Shown: in pieces, positions 37,082 through 45,639 of the stretch
Numbering within the stretch: position 1 is the stretch's first letter
Layout: each line of letters starts with the position of its first letter
Source: Carboxylicivirga litoralis
GTDB lineage: Bacteria > Bacteroidota > Bacteroidia > Bacteroidales > Marinilabiliaceae
NCBI RefSeq assembly: GCF_025499605.1
Contig: NZ_JAFMVC010000010.1
Coordinates: 1 to 64,000, forward strand
DNA: 64,000 bases
Direction of reading: 5' to 3'
Program-made: the position numbers and the translations under genes
Notes under the pieces: model-generated
Databases searched by the model: none
The model's input: the letters and a program-made list of their open reading frames with translations, nothing else
What the model was told of the DNA's origin: nothing

Positions 37082-38650
37082 ATGAGTGGCGGAAATTGTC
37101 CCGAAACCCCCAGGCAGAAAATGATCGGAATGATGTACCTGTTCCTGACAGCCATGTTGGCTTTGAACGTGTCAGGAGAGTTACTTCAAGCATTTCAACT
37201 GGTAGACGAAAGTATTCAAGAGAGTATTAAAACAACTGAAAGTAAAAATACCGACTTAATTGCTCGCTTTCATGCTGCTGAAGCAGTGAATGAAGCAAAA
37301 GTTAAGCCATCGCGTGAAAAGGCTGAAATTATTAAGGCTTCAGCTGATACGATTTACAATCATATCCACGAGCTTAAACTATTAATGATGCGTACTGCTG
37401 ATAATAGCCCTGAGGCGACCCTTGAGAACTACAAAGGAGCCGACAACCAGGATATTGCAGCGCAGATAATGATAACTGAAAAGGCAGGTGCCCGAAGCAA
37501 AGAACTGAAAGAGGAGATTAATAAGTACCAAGAAGTTCTGTTAAGTAATATCGATGCAGAAGATACGGCCATGATAGCGACTATTAATAAGTTATTATCA
37601 ACCGAGCCGGCAAAACCTAAAAATGATGGACAGGTACAGCAGTCATGGGAAAGCCAGAAATTTGAGCACTTACCCCTTTCGGCATCCTTTGCATTATTAA
37701 GTAGTATTCAGAGTAATATAAGAAACACACAGGCCGATGTTACCTCATATTTATTAAGCAGCATCGACGAAAACACCTACAAGTTCAATAAGATTCGCCC
37801 AATTGTTAAACCAAGTTCATCCATGGTACTAAAAGGCGAAAAATACAGTGTTGAACTGTTTATTGCCGCTACTGACGAGTATCAGAAACCAACGTTTGAT
37901 ATTCCGGGTTATAGCATCGAAGCCAACGAGCAAGGTATTGGTGTATTAGAAATTCCTGCTAACAAAGTTGGTAAACAAAAGTGGTCAGGTAAAATTTTCT
38001 TTACTGACCCAAATGGAAAAGACATTGGCTACGATATTGAACACGAGTTTGAGGTAATGCAACCTAACGCGGTTATCTCACCCATGAAGATGAACGTGTT
38101 TTACGAAGCATTAGATAACCCGGTAGAAGTATCGGTACCTGGTGTATCTTCAAGTGATTTGGATGTAACATTCTCAAATGCAACAAAACGTTCCAAAGGT
38201 AATGGTGTTTACATTGTGAAGCCTAAACCAGGTTTTGCCGGAGGCAAATCTATTGTAACGGTTTATGCTAATATTGGTGGTAAACGTCAGCGCATTGGAA
38301 GTAAAGAGTTCCGTATTAAACCGCTTCCTTTACCTTATGCTACATTTGCAGGTAAACAAGATGGTAAGATTAAAAAGAATACTTTACTGGCACAAACTGG
38401 ATTATTTGCTACCATGGGACCTGACTTTGACTTCGAACTGGAATACAAAGTCACACAGTTTAGTATTGCAACCGTAAGAGGTGGATTCTTTGTAAATAAA
38501 TTATCAAAGAGTAATCGCATTACAGAAGAACAATTAGACTTAATTAAAGGAACATCTAAAGGTTCTAAGATTACCATAGAAGAAATTAAAGCCATTGGAC
38601 CAGATGGACGTAACAAAAAGCTGGCTCCGATAGTAATTACAGTAGACTAG
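37082..38650 (+). CDS. gldM: Type IX secretion motor/periplasmic shaft protein GldM/PorM
   Basis: A 522-residue protein with one N-terminal membrane helix (MIGMMYLFLTAMLALNVSG, about 14-32) and a large periplasmic part. After a helical D1 (about 40-220), residues ~220-520 form beta-rich domains that reach the GldKN ring. It includes MSGGNCPETPRQKMIGM at the start, typical of GldM. It follows gldL after 39 bases and precedes gldN after 18 bases, so all are one operon. Confidence 0.93.
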   Translation: MSGGNCPETPRQKMIGMMYLFLTAMLALNVSGELLQAFQLVDESIQESIKTTESKNTDLIARFHAAEAVNEAKVKPSREKAEIIKASADTIYNHIHELKLLMMRTADNSPEATLENYKGADNQDIAAQIMITEKAGARSKELKEEINKYQEVLLSNIDAEDTAMIATINKLLSTEPAKPKNDGQVQQSWESQKFEHLPLSASFALLSSIQSNIRNTQADVTSYLLSSIDENTYKFNKIRPIVKPSSSMVLKGEKYSVELFIAATDEYQKPTFDIPGYSIEANEQGIGVLEIPANKVGKQKWSGKIFFTDPNGKDIGYDIEHEFEVMQPNAVISPMKMNVFYEALDNPVEVSVPGVSSSDLDVTFSNATKRSKGNGVYIVKPKPGFAGGKSIVTVYANIGGKRQRIGSKEFRIKPLPLPYATFAGKQDGKIKKNTLLAQTGLFATMGPDFDFELEYKVTQFSIATVRGGFFVNKLSKSNRITEEQLDLIKGTSKGSKITIEEIKAIGPDGRNKKLAPIVITVD

Positions 38651-38668
38651 AAATAAAAAAGAAAGACG

Positions 38669-39517
38669 ATGAAAAGATTATTCTTTATCCTGATTGTATT
38701 GGTAGGAATTGGTGCAGCAGATATGGCCAAAGCCCAGGAAGTGAATACTGAGCTTTATACCAAAGATCACGTACCAAACCGCAAGCCTATTCCGTATGCG
38801 CATGTGCGTGAAGCTGATGTGCTTTGGGCGAAAAAGATTTGGCGAGTGATTGATCTACGTGAAAAGATGAACTTACCAATGTATTATCCAACCACTAAGA
38901 TGGATGATCGTTATAACTTGATAGATTTGTTAATGTACGGAATTCAGTACGAAGGATTAACGGCGTATTCAGCTACAACCGATGACGAATTTCAGGTACC
39001 ATTAACATTGGATCAGGTAATGCGCGAAATGGGAGCTGTTTCTGATACGCAAATGATTCGTAATGTTGAAACCGGATTATTCGAAGAAAAGGTAGTTGAA
39101 GGAGAAGTTAGCTCAACAGAAATTAAGCAAATCATGCTAAAGGAAATCTGGTTCTTCGACAGAAAATATTCTCGCATGGATGTTCGCATTGTTGGCCTTT
39201 GTCCAATTCGCGAGTTTGTTCAAGGCGATAGTCAGGAGAGTGAAGTTCGAATTTCTCAGACATTCTGGATATACTTCCCTGAAGTACGTAATTTATTAGC
39301 TCGTCACGAGGTATTTAACCCACGTAACGATGCTCAACGTCGTACTTTCGATGATATCTTTATCAAGCGTTATTTTGGTAGCTACATTTATAAAGAAGCT
39401 AACGTTTATAACAACCGTCGTATTGAAGACTATACAGCTGGTATGGAAGCAATGATGGAATCAGAGCGTATTAAGCAAGAGATATTTGAGATGGAACACG
39501 ATATGTGGGAATTCTAA
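38669..39517 (+). CDS. gldN: Type IX secretion protein GldN/PorN
   Basis: A 282-residue periplasmic protein with a signal peptide ending about AKAQ (22). Family features are the region around VLWAKKIWRVIDLREKMN (about 51-68), the YPTTKMDDRYNLIDLLMYG stretch (about 73-91), and the acidic C-terminal helix. With GldK it makes the ring complex. It closes the porP-gldKLMN operon and is followed by a hairpin terminator. Confidence 0.93.
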   Translation: MKRLFFILIVLVGIGAADMAKAQEVNTELYTKDHVPNRKPIPYAHVREADVLWAKKIWRVIDLREKMNLPMYYPTTKMDDRYNLIDLLMYGIQYEGLTAYSATTDDEFQVPLTLDQVMREMGAVSDTQMIRNVETGLFEEKVVEGEVSSTEIKQIMLKEIWFFDRKYSRMDVRIVGLCPIREFVQGDSQESEVRISQTFWIYFPEVRNLLARHEVFNPRNDAQRRTFDDIFIKRYFGSYIYKEANVYNNRRIEDYTAGMEAMMESERIKQEIFEMEHDMWEF

Positions 39518-39546
39518 TAGTAGGATAAAGTCTAGTCGATAAATAT

Positions 39547-39578
39547 ATAAAAGGGAGCTGTTTTGCTCCCTTTTTTCG
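39547..39578 (+). terminator. Intrinsic terminator of the gldN operon
   Basis: aaaagggagc pairs with gctccctttt around a tgtttt loop and is followed by a T-run (about 39549-39576), 32 bases after the gldN stop. Confidence 0.85.
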
Positions 39579-39600
39579 TTTACTACCACTAATCATTGAC

Positions 39601-39664
39601 AAAAAAGAAAGGATGACATCTTTTGTTACATGCTGTAAGCAAAGACGTCATCCTTCTTTTTTTA
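39601..39664. terminator. Second hairpin, terminator of pyrH
   Basis: A long imperfect stem pairs ggatgacatc... with ...gacgtcatcc, with A-run on the left and T-run on the right. It lies between the convergent gldN and pyrH genes and likely ends pyrH on the minus strand, possibly both directions. Confidence 0.75.
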
Positions 39665-39680
39665 CTATTTGATAATCTTT

Positions 39681-40388
39681 CTAGTTCTTCACTAAAGTAC
39701 CAATATTATCGCCTTTTAATACTTTAACCAGGTTACCTTTTGTATCCATATCAAATACTACAATATCCAGGTTGTTTTCTTTACACATCGTTGTAGCTGT
39801 TAGATCCATAATCTTCAAACCACGGTTGTAAATTTCATCAAAGGTAATTTCATCAAACTTAGTGGCTGTTGAATCTTTCTCAGGGTCGGCGGTATAGATA
39901 CCATCTACTCGCGTTCCTTTCAGCATCACATCGGCTTCAATTTCAATGCCGCGCAATGACGAACCTGTATCGGTTGTAAAATAAGGATTACCGGTGCCAG
40001 CAGCCATAATAACAACCTCACCATTGTTTAATGCCTCCACGGCTTTTGGCTTATCGTAGTACTCGCCCACAGGATTCATCCGAATAGCCGTTAATACGCG
40101 CGTTTTTACAGCCATGGCTTGCAAAGCCGATTGAAGGGCTAATCCGTTAATAACAGTTGCCAACATACCCATTTGGTCACCTTTGTACCGATCGAAGCCT
40201 TTTGAGGCACCACTAAGCCCTCTAAAAATGTTTCCACCTCCAATGACGATGCCAACTTGAACGCCCAATTCAACAGCTTCCTTTATTTGTTCTGCATAGT
40301 CGTTCAAACGCTCCGGATCAATACCATAACCTTGCTCGCCCATTAAGGACTCGCCACTAAGCTTTAGAAGTACTCTTTTATATTTCAT
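39681..40388 (-). CDS. pyrH: UMP kinase
   Basis: A 235-residue amino acid kinase-fold UMP kinase (UMP to UDP). It begins YKRVLLKLSGESLMGEQGYG (3-22), then VGIVIGGGNIFRG (about 45-57), GDQMGMLATVINGLALQ (about 69-85) and GTGNPYFTTDTG (about 132-143). Length matches the bacterial PyrH class. The usual frr and rpsB-tsf neighbours are not adjacent on the side visible; the next upstream gene is a redoxin on the same strand. Confidence 0.95.
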   Translation of the reverse strand: MKYKRVLLKLSGESLMGEQGYGIDPERLNDYAEQIKEAVELGVQVGIVIGGGNIFRGLSGASKGFDRYKGDQMGMLATVINGLALQSALQAMAVKTRVLTAIRMNPVGEYYDKPKAVEALNNGEVVIMAAGTGNPYFTTDTGSSLRGIEIEADVMLKGTRVDGIYTADPEKDSTATKFDEITFDEIYNRGLKIMDLTATTMCKENNLDIVVFDMDTKGNLVKVLKGDNIGTLVKN

Positions 40389-40477
40389 TGCTACATGTTT
40401 TTATAAATCAAACGGTCAAAGATAAGAAATGATTTGCTTTATTGAGGGATGCCATATAATATCAGTCTGGACAAAAA

Positions 40478-40505
40478 AAGAGCAAGGAGTAACCTTGCCC
40501 TCTTA
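40478..40505 (-). terminator. Intrinsic terminator of the TlpA-like redoxin gene
   Basis: agcaagg pairs with ccttgcc(ct) around agtaa; on the minus strand the stem is followed by a T-run (ttttttt). It is downstream of the redoxin stop at 40524. Confidence 0.75.
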
Positions 40506-40523
40506 ATTATCTCGGCTTGATAT

Positions 40524-41126
40524 TTAATTCAACATCTCATTGAGTAACTCTTTAACCTTTCCACCATCCCATCGGGCGGCTCCTTGCTTTTTCATCACCA
40601 ACTGACCTTCAGGTGAAATTAGGAACGACGCCGGAATACTTCGTGAGGAAAAGATATCTGGTTGTCGACTTCTCAACACATAAACCGGAAAGGTATATTC
40701 CTTTTCGTCGATAAACTCACGCAATATACCCTTCGACTCCTGGCTCACAAGGATAAAGGCCATCTCATTTTGGTATTCATCGTACAAACGCTGGATAGAA
40801 GGCATTTCGGCAATACAAGGCGGGCACCAGGTAGCCCAGAAATTGAGGAAGATAGCTTTACCTTTTAACTCTGATAATGATACACTATTGCCATCTAAAT
40901 CTTCGACGTACCAGTTATAATCACGATCAGATAAGTAAACCACATCTTTACTTTCGCTAGGCTGAAACATGCTGTAGCGAATGATTGTAGAAGACACTAC
41001 CTTGCGGGAAGCTGGAAATAACATGGCAATTACCAGGATGGTGAATAGAAAATCGAAAATAATCCCCAGAATGGTTTTCTTTCGACGGTATTTATGCCAT
41101 TGTTCGGCCCAAAATCCTTTTTTCAT
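40524..41126 (-). CDS. Membrane-anchored TlpA-like thiol-disulfide oxidoreductase
   Basis: A 200-residue protein with an N-terminal membrane helix (about 19-37) and a periplasmic redoxin domain. The active site is FWATWCPPC, Cys101 and Cys104. SIPASFLISPEGQL gives the cis-Pro loop. It is of the TlpA/ResA type, which reduces cysteines of apocytochromes or of other periplasmic proteins, so it could serve the CcsBA system later in the window (inference). Two unknown proteins lie upstream with gaps of 45 and 11 bases, all on the minus strand, so the three may be one operon. Confidence 0.87.
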   Translation of the reverse strand: MKKGFWAEQWHKYRRKKTILGIIFDFLFTILVIAMLFPASRKVVSSTIIRYSMFQPSESKDVVYLSDRDYNWYVEDLDGNSVSLSELKGKAIFLNFWATWCPPCIAEMPSIQRLYDEYQNEMAFILVSQESKGILREFIDEKEYTFPVYVLRSRQPDIFSSRSIPASFLISPEGQLVMKKQGAARWDGGKVKELLNEMLN

Positions 41127-41171
41127 TGTCTAATTCTCTTTTTGATGTAACAACTCGATGCTTTTATGGTT

Positions 41172-41822
41172 TTAAAACAGATACTTCCACAATGAACGGT
41201 ATACTTTTAATCCGGCGTTGGCTTCTACCCTCACCCATTTATTAGCTGTTAGTCCTGCTTTTGTTCTGAAAGCATCCATGTCAATGGTTAATCGGTGTGC
41301 TGTTCCTGGCATTAAAGTTAAGGGAAACAGGTTTTCATCAGCACCTTTAATTCTAAATTTTCTGGCTTTTTTAAAAGGTGTAGCAAAAGCCAGAATTGGT
41401 GGAGAAAACGTGAGGCTTTCCTTCGTTTGGTTATTGATTGTAATGGTGGCCACCCGTGCTTTAGTCGTTTTATTGCGCTTTACACTAATAACTACCCACA
41501 CAATGGATGGACTCAATTTTTGTAGCCAGCCCCGCTTGGTTGCTACGTAAACCAACAACACCATGCCCATCAATATATACAAGGATATCATTTCAGGATT
41601 ACGCTCCTGCTTCTTCTGCTGTTGCTCGTAATAGATTTCATTGAGGGGTTTAAGTTGCGAATCATCCGCTATTTCCTGGTCTAAAACTGGCTGTTCTTTT
41701 TGTACTGCCGGCTTATCTACACGTCCGCCCCTACTGCAAATTTGCATCAGCAATATGAAGGACAAGCCAATAATAATCAGCAGCCTGTTCTGACGATAAA
41801 AGGTTTTTATTTTATCTAACAT
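41172..41822 (-). CDS. Unknown membrane protein, possible operon partner of the redoxin
   Basis: A 216-residue protein of no recognised family. There are two hydrophobic helices, LLIIIGLSFILLMQIC (about 14-29) and ISLYILMGMVLLVYVA (about 79-94), with a charged linker between. The C-terminal ~110 residues look like a beta-sandwich (VWVVISVKRNKTTKAR... and the TITINNQTKESLTF strands). Orientation of the domain is not certain. It begins 11 bases downstream of the unknown 128-residue gene's stop. Confidence 0.65.
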   Translation of the reverse strand: MLDKIKTFYRQNRLLIIIGLSFILLMQICSRGGRVDKPAVQKEQPVLDQEIADDSQLKPLNEIYYEQQQKKQERNPEMISLYILMGMVLLVYVATKRGWLQKLSPSIVWVVISVKRNKTTKARVATITINNQTKESLTFSPPILAFATPFKKARKFRIKGADENLFPLTLMPGTAHRLTIDMDAFRTKAGLTANKWVRVEANAGLKVYRSLWKYLF

Positions 41823-41833
41823 CCTTGCTATTC

Positions 41834-42220
41834 TTACATGTAGGTTGGAAATAATTCCAAACCTTTATAGTTGATATAATACTCACCATCCTTAACCGGT
41901 TTGGCCATTTCTTCATCGGTTTGTCCATTAGCATTGGCAATACCTACACTGGCAAAATAGCAAATGGCATTGTGTTTTTCGCCATGCTTCATTACTTCCG
42001 AAGCAATATGTGGCAATAGCAAGCCCATATCCGGATAGGTTTCGGTACGTACAACAACAAAATATCGCTTATCATCCTTTGTGGCTAATATCTGCGGATT
42101 AACATCAGGCTCTTTTCTAACATTCAACACCTTATAACCCTTATCAACCATATCTTTATACACCACTTTGATGCCCAGAAAATGTAATTCTTCGGCAGTC
42201 AACACCTGTTCTTTTCCCAT
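41834..42220 (-). CDS. Unknown small cytoplasmic protein
   Basis: A 128-residue protein, counted from ATG at 42220 (MGKEQVLTAEELHFLGIKVV). A longer GTG start at 42292 would add 24 residues with no clear signal and is disfavoured. It contains a hydrophilic fold with the FVVVRTETYPDMG strand and an aromatic C-terminus ending LELFPTYM. No signal peptide or membrane helix is seen and no family is recognised. It leads the three-gene redoxin cluster on the minus strand. Confidence 0.6.
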   Translation of the reverse strand: MGKEQVLTAEELHFLGIKVVYKDMVDKGYKVLNVRKEPDVNPQILATKDDKRYFVVVRTETYPDMGLLLPHIASEVMKHGEKHNAICYFASVGIANANGQTDEEMAKPVKDGEYYINYKGLELFPTYM

Positions 42221-42401
42221 TCTCACATTTATTTGAGCCACAAAATTGGCATAAATATGTCGAAAAGAAAAATGGCATCTGAAAATCAGCACTTAAGAGG
42301 AATGAAGTAATTTTTCACTTAAAACCCTCTTTACAGACCTTTGATTTGATAGTAACTTATGTTAGCGTTTTTGTTGAGGAAGATATTATAAACACTTAAT
42401 T

Positions 42402-42407
42402 GGAGGG
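42402..42407 (+). promoter_or_regulatory. Shine-Dalgarno-like ggaggg that decides the start
   Basis: ggaggg stands 7 bases before the ATG at 42415 and lies inside the longer TTG frame. This supports the ATG start and is stronger than most leader sequences in this window. Confidence 0.5.
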
Positions 42408-42414
42408 AAAAATT

Positions 42415-42894
42415 ATGCCACTTACACGCCTTGAAAAGTACTTGGATCTGGAACACATTAATTACAAGCGCATTGTCCATTCCAGAGCTTATACTGCGCA
42501 AAAAACAGCTGCTTATTCACATATTTCAGGAAATGAAATAGCTAAAACAGTAATGGTTAAGATAGATGGTAAACTTTGTATGGTTGTTATACCTGCATCG
42601 TTCCAGGTCGATCTTAAAGAATTACAGCGTGCTACTGCTGCAAAAGATGTTCGATTAGCTACCGAATCGGAATTTAAGAATGCCTTTAAAGACTGTGAGG
42701 TTGGTGCGCAACCACCTTTTGGCAACCTTTACAACATGGAAGTCTTTGTAGCTGAAAAGCTAAGCGAAGACAGCACCATTGCATTTAACGCATGTAATCA
42801 TGCCGAGTTAATTCAAATGACATACAAAGATTATCAGCGTTTGGTTCACCCTACAGTGATTAAAATTGCGCGAACCACAATTGCTGAAGCATAA
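42415..42894 (+). CDS. YbaK/EbsC-family aminoacyl-tRNA deacylase-like protein
   Basis: A 159-residue protein of the YbaK/ProX editing domain family. It has the family core with KTVMVKIDGKLCMVVIPA (about 43-60, conserved Lys43), VRLATESEFKNAFKDCEVGA and the PPFGNLYNMEVFV loop (about 101-113). Such proteins remove mischarged amino acids (Cys, Ala, Pro) from tRNA. The exact substrate cannot be read. The chosen start is ATG at 42415, directly preceded by a GGAGG Shine-Dalgarno-like stretch; the TTG at 42400 would be part of it. Confidence 0.82.
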   Translation: MPLTRLEKYLDLEHINYKRIVHSRAYTAQKTAAYSHISGNEIAKTVMVKIDGKLCMVVIPASFQVDLKELQRATAAKDVRLATESEFKNAFKDCEVGAQPPFGNLYNMEVFVAEKLSEDSTIAFNACNHAELIQMTYKDYQRLVHPTVIKIARTTIAEA

Positions 42895-42953
42895 GTTTTA
42901 AACGTAAAAAATTTCGCAGACATATTCCATCAGATGTTAATGTGAGATGTTTG

Positions 42954-43001
42954 AGATGTTCGATGATTTTTGGAATGCTAATCATCGAACATCTTTTTTT
43001 T
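42954..43001 (+). terminator. Intrinsic terminator after the YbaK-type gene
   Basis: agatgttcgatgatt (42954-42968) pairs perfectly with 42980-42994, followed by a run of Ts. It lies 60 bases after the stop. Confidence 0.88.
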
Positions 43002-43049
43002 CTGAAAGTCTTTCATACCTGTTGCTGTTTAATTACAGCATGAGAGCAA

Positions 43050-43514
43050 TTATTCCCAATCGCCAGCCTGCTTTGCCGTAAATGAAGTAATGTTGAGCTT
43101 TAAAATTAAAGCTTTGGCTAAAAGACTTGGTATGTATTCATTATCTGCTTTCCCATGTTGTTTCATAATGGCATCTAAGCCAAGGGTTTTCCCTTCCACA
43201 TCATCAATAAATTCAATTTCTCCTGTTCCTATAACCGACCGGTAACGCGTGGTCCATTGACACGAAACAGCGCCTTTAACCACCTCACTATCGCATTCAA
43301 TTTCAAAACCGACTTTGTTATTCTTCCGAAGCAAATCAAGCTTTCGTCCCTCGGTTGCACAATGAAAAAATATGGCTCCATCAGCATAACCATAATTCAT
43401 TGGCACAATGTATGGGAATGGCTCATCATGAATAGCTAAACGACAAATACTCGCTTGTGATAATAGCTGATGAATTACCACCGCATCTTTTATTTCTCTT
43501 TCCTTTCGGCGCAT
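43050..43514 (-). CDS. Nim-like FMN-binding split-barrel protein
   Basis: A 154-residue pyridoxamine 5'-phosphate oxidase-like flavin reductase of the NimA group. Family features are CRLAIHDEPFPYIVPMNYGY (about 24-43), FFHCATEGRKLDLL (about 49-62) and the strand with the RYRSVIGTGEI segment (about 89-99). It lacks signal and membrane segments. The ATG at 43514 (MRRKEREI) is preferred; a start at 43577 would overlap the divergent transporter's 5' end. Nitroimidazole resistance cannot be inferred from sequence; many Nim-like proteins are ordinary flavoproteins. Confidence 0.82.
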   Translation of the reverse strand: MRRKEREIKDAVVIHQLLSQASICRLAIHDEPFPYIVPMNYGYADGAIFFHCATEGRKLDLLRKNNKVGFEIECDSEVVKGAVSCQWTTRYRSVIGTGEIEFIDDVEGKTLGLDAIMKQHGKADNEYIPSLLAKALILKLNITSFTAKQAGDWE

Positions 43515-43575
43515 AACAAATGAATTTGTTATAAATATAGCCATTAAAGTTTCAATATTAATAACTTTGCGCTCC

Positions 43576-44892
43576 ATGAAAATAAAGGCAGAAATAATTC
43601 ATCCCGGCAAATTTCCATTCTTTTATGGATATATAATCGCATTAGTTGGTACAATTGGTATTTGGGCCAGTATACCCGGACAAACAGCCGGTGTTTCAAC
43701 TTTTACCGACCCGGTGAAAGATGCCCTGCTGTTAACACGCGATCAGTTTAGCTTAGCCTATATGGTAGGTACACTTCTCAGCTCTTTCGTTCTCACTAAA
43801 GCCGGAAAACTGTATGATCGTTTTGGTGTGACTAAAACAGCATCTGTATCCATCGCCCTATTGGCAATAACACTTCTGTTGTGTTCATATTCTCAGGTAA
43901 TATCAGCGCAAATCAAGGCTTTTACTGGTTTACAACATTGGACCGTGCCATTTATACTGATGGTTGCTTTATTTTTTATGTTACGCTTTAGTGGTCAGGG
44001 TGTATTAACCATGACATCCAGAAACATGATAATGAAATGGTTTGACCAGATGCGGGGCCGCATTAATGCTTTTAGTAGTGTAAGTGTTTCTTTGGGATTT
44101 TCGGCCTCCCCATTATTTATCGACTACCTCATCCTGAAGTTTACCTGGCAAGGTGCCTGGCAAGTGATGGCGGCCGGACTTGTGTTTGTATTATTGATGG
44201 CATTGCTTTTTTATAAAGATAATCCCGAACAATATGACTTGTCGCCTGATGGCCGAAATACTGCCAGCAAACATGCAGCTGACGCCACTGGAGATAACGA
44301 CTATTCCTTGAACGAAGCTAAACAAACGCGTAGCTTTTGGATGTATGCCCTCATCCTGTCCTTTCATGCATTTTTTATTACCGGTTTAACCTTTCATGTG
44401 GTTTCTCTCTTTGCCGAAGCTGGCTTAACGCGCACCGAAGCGATTAGCATCTTTTTACCAATGACCGTTGTATCTGTCATCACCTCAATTATTGCCAATA
44501 TAGTTAGTGATTGGATCAAGCTAAAATTACTGCTTTACCTGATGATTACGGGTGCTATAATTGCGTCTATTGGTTTATTGTTTATTCAAATAGCAGCAGG
44601 AACCATACTTATAATTATTGGATTAGGTTTAACAGGAGGCCTCTTTGCTGTTATTAATGCCATTACCTGGCCTCGCTACTATGGCCGTAAAAACCTGGGC
44701 GCCATTTCTGGTAAAGCCATGGCAATGGTGGTAATGGCCAGTGCGCTTGGTCCATACTTGTTCAGCTTAGCCAAAACGCTGAGTTCTACATACGGAAGCG
44801 TCGCCTATATCAGCATAGCGTTTCTGATCTTTCTGGCTCTTGGTTCAGTTAACGCAAATCCTCCTCAAAAGAAAGAGGATGGCCAAAAATAA
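43576..44892 (+). CDS. MFS transporter
   Basis: A 438-residue major facilitator with 12 predicted helices, of the oxalate/formate antiporter or nitrate-type subgroup. The loop between TM2 and TM3 has GKLYDRFGVTKT (about 76-87), the standard MFS signature. FSSVSVSLGFSASP lies near the middle. The substrate is unknown. The chosen ATG at 43576 avoids a TTG three codons earlier. It is divergent from the Nim-like gene, with 61 bases between the starts. Confidence 0.85.
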   Translation: MKIKAEIIHPGKFPFFYGYIIALVGTIGIWASIPGQTAGVSTFTDPVKDALLLTRDQFSLAYMVGTLLSSFVLTKAGKLYDRFGVTKTASVSIALLAITLLLCSYSQVISAQIKAFTGLQHWTVPFILMVALFFMLRFSGQGVLTMTSRNMIMKWFDQMRGRINAFSSVSVSLGFSASPLFIDYLILKFTWQGAWQVMAAGLVFVLLMALLFYKDNPEQYDLSPDGRNTASKHAADATGDNDYSLNEAKQTRSFWMYALILSFHAFFITGLTFHVVSLFAEAGLTRTEAISIFLPMTVVSVITSIIANIVSDWIKLKLLLYLMITGAIIASIGLLFIQIAAGTILIIIGLGLTGGLFAVINAITWPRYYGRKNLGAISGKAMAMVVMASALGPYLFSLAKTLSSTYGSVAYISIAFLIFLALGSVNANPPQKKEDGQK

Positions 44893-44920
44893 AGTTTCAC
44901 GCTAAGAACGCTAAGATTTT

Positions 44921-44974
44921 CGCAAAGAACGCAAAATATAGAATGCTATTATTCAAAACTTTGCGTTCTTTGCG
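44921..44974. repeat. 15-bp perfect inverted repeat in degenerate short-repeat region
   Basis: cgcaaagaacgcaaa (44921-44935) is the exact reverse complement of 44960-44974. Upstream copies of aacgctaag-like octamers precede it. It may serve as a weak terminator for the convergent transporter and YceI genes. Confidence 0.5.
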
Positions 44975-45051
44975 CTTTTCTTGTTTTGCGCACTTTGCGA
45001 GAAATAGTAATGTTTTTGAACATCCTCTCTTTACTTTGCTGATTCATTCAA

Positions 45052-45624
45052 TTATTCTAACACCAGTTTGACATCCAAAGTGAAGTCATTACTGATTGCT
45101 TTATCCCCCAGGTCGTCAAAGAATGAACCAGAGCCATAGCGAATACCATATAAGGTACGGTCAACAACAATGGAAGCCACATATGCTTTGTCTCTCTTCT
45201 CTACATCAAACACAATGGCCTTGGTTTGACCTTTAACAGTCAGATGTCCTTTAACACTAGCCTTGTTATTAATAAAAGCTGAAGCTTCTTTAATCTCAAG
45301 AATAGCAGTTGGATACGTTGCTACCCCGAAGAAATCATCTGATTTTAGGTGTACAACCAATTTCTGTTTATACTCCTCACTATCCAAATCAGTGTTGGTC
45401 ATTGAATTCATGTCCATAACGAACTTTCCACCTTTAATGTCACCCTTCTTCACATCTAAATGACCTTCTTTAAGTTTGATAAAGCCATCATGAGCTGAAC
45501 CAATCACTTTAGTTCCTGTCCATTTAACGGTTGTTTTTTCAATATTGACCTGTTGACTTTGAGCAGATGCATTGATAGAAAAAAATGCTGCCAGTACTGC
45601 TAATACAATTTTTGTTTTCATCAT
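45052..45624 (-). CDS. YceI-family exported lipocalin-like protein
   Basis: A 190-residue YceI protein with a signal peptide of about 21 residues ending NASAQ. The mature part is an eight-stranded lipid-binding barrel: VKWTGTKVIGSAHDGFIKLKEGHL is the family start (split here into VKWTGTKVIGSAHDG and GFIKLKEGHL) and the C-terminal YGIRYGSGSFFDDLGDKAIS is typical. Family members bind polyisoprenoids or lipids in the periplasm. A second ATG (MKT) one codon in is possible. It is upstream of the pirin gene on the same strand only 15 bases apart, which suggests co-transcription. Confidence 0.88.
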   Translation of the reverse strand: MMKTKIVLAVLAAFFSINASAQSQQVNIEKTTVKWTGTKVIGSAHDGFIKLKEGHLDVKKGDIKGGKFVMDMNSMTNTDLDSEEYKQKLVVHLKSDDFFGVATYPTAILEIKEASAFINNKASVKGHLTVKGQTKAIVFDVEKRDKAYVASIVVDRTLYGIRYGSGSFFDDLGDKAISNDFTLDVKLVLE

Positions 45625-45639
45625 TTATCGTTTTTGTTA

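Noticed and set aside
42400-42414. TTG start for the YbaK-type gene
   Set aside because: The TTG GAG GGA region is itself the Shine-Dalgarno-like stretch for the ATG at 42415.
43515-43577. N-terminal extension of the Nim-like gene
   Set aside because: It overlaps the divergent transporter start and has no similarity to the family; MRRKEREI at 43514 fits better.
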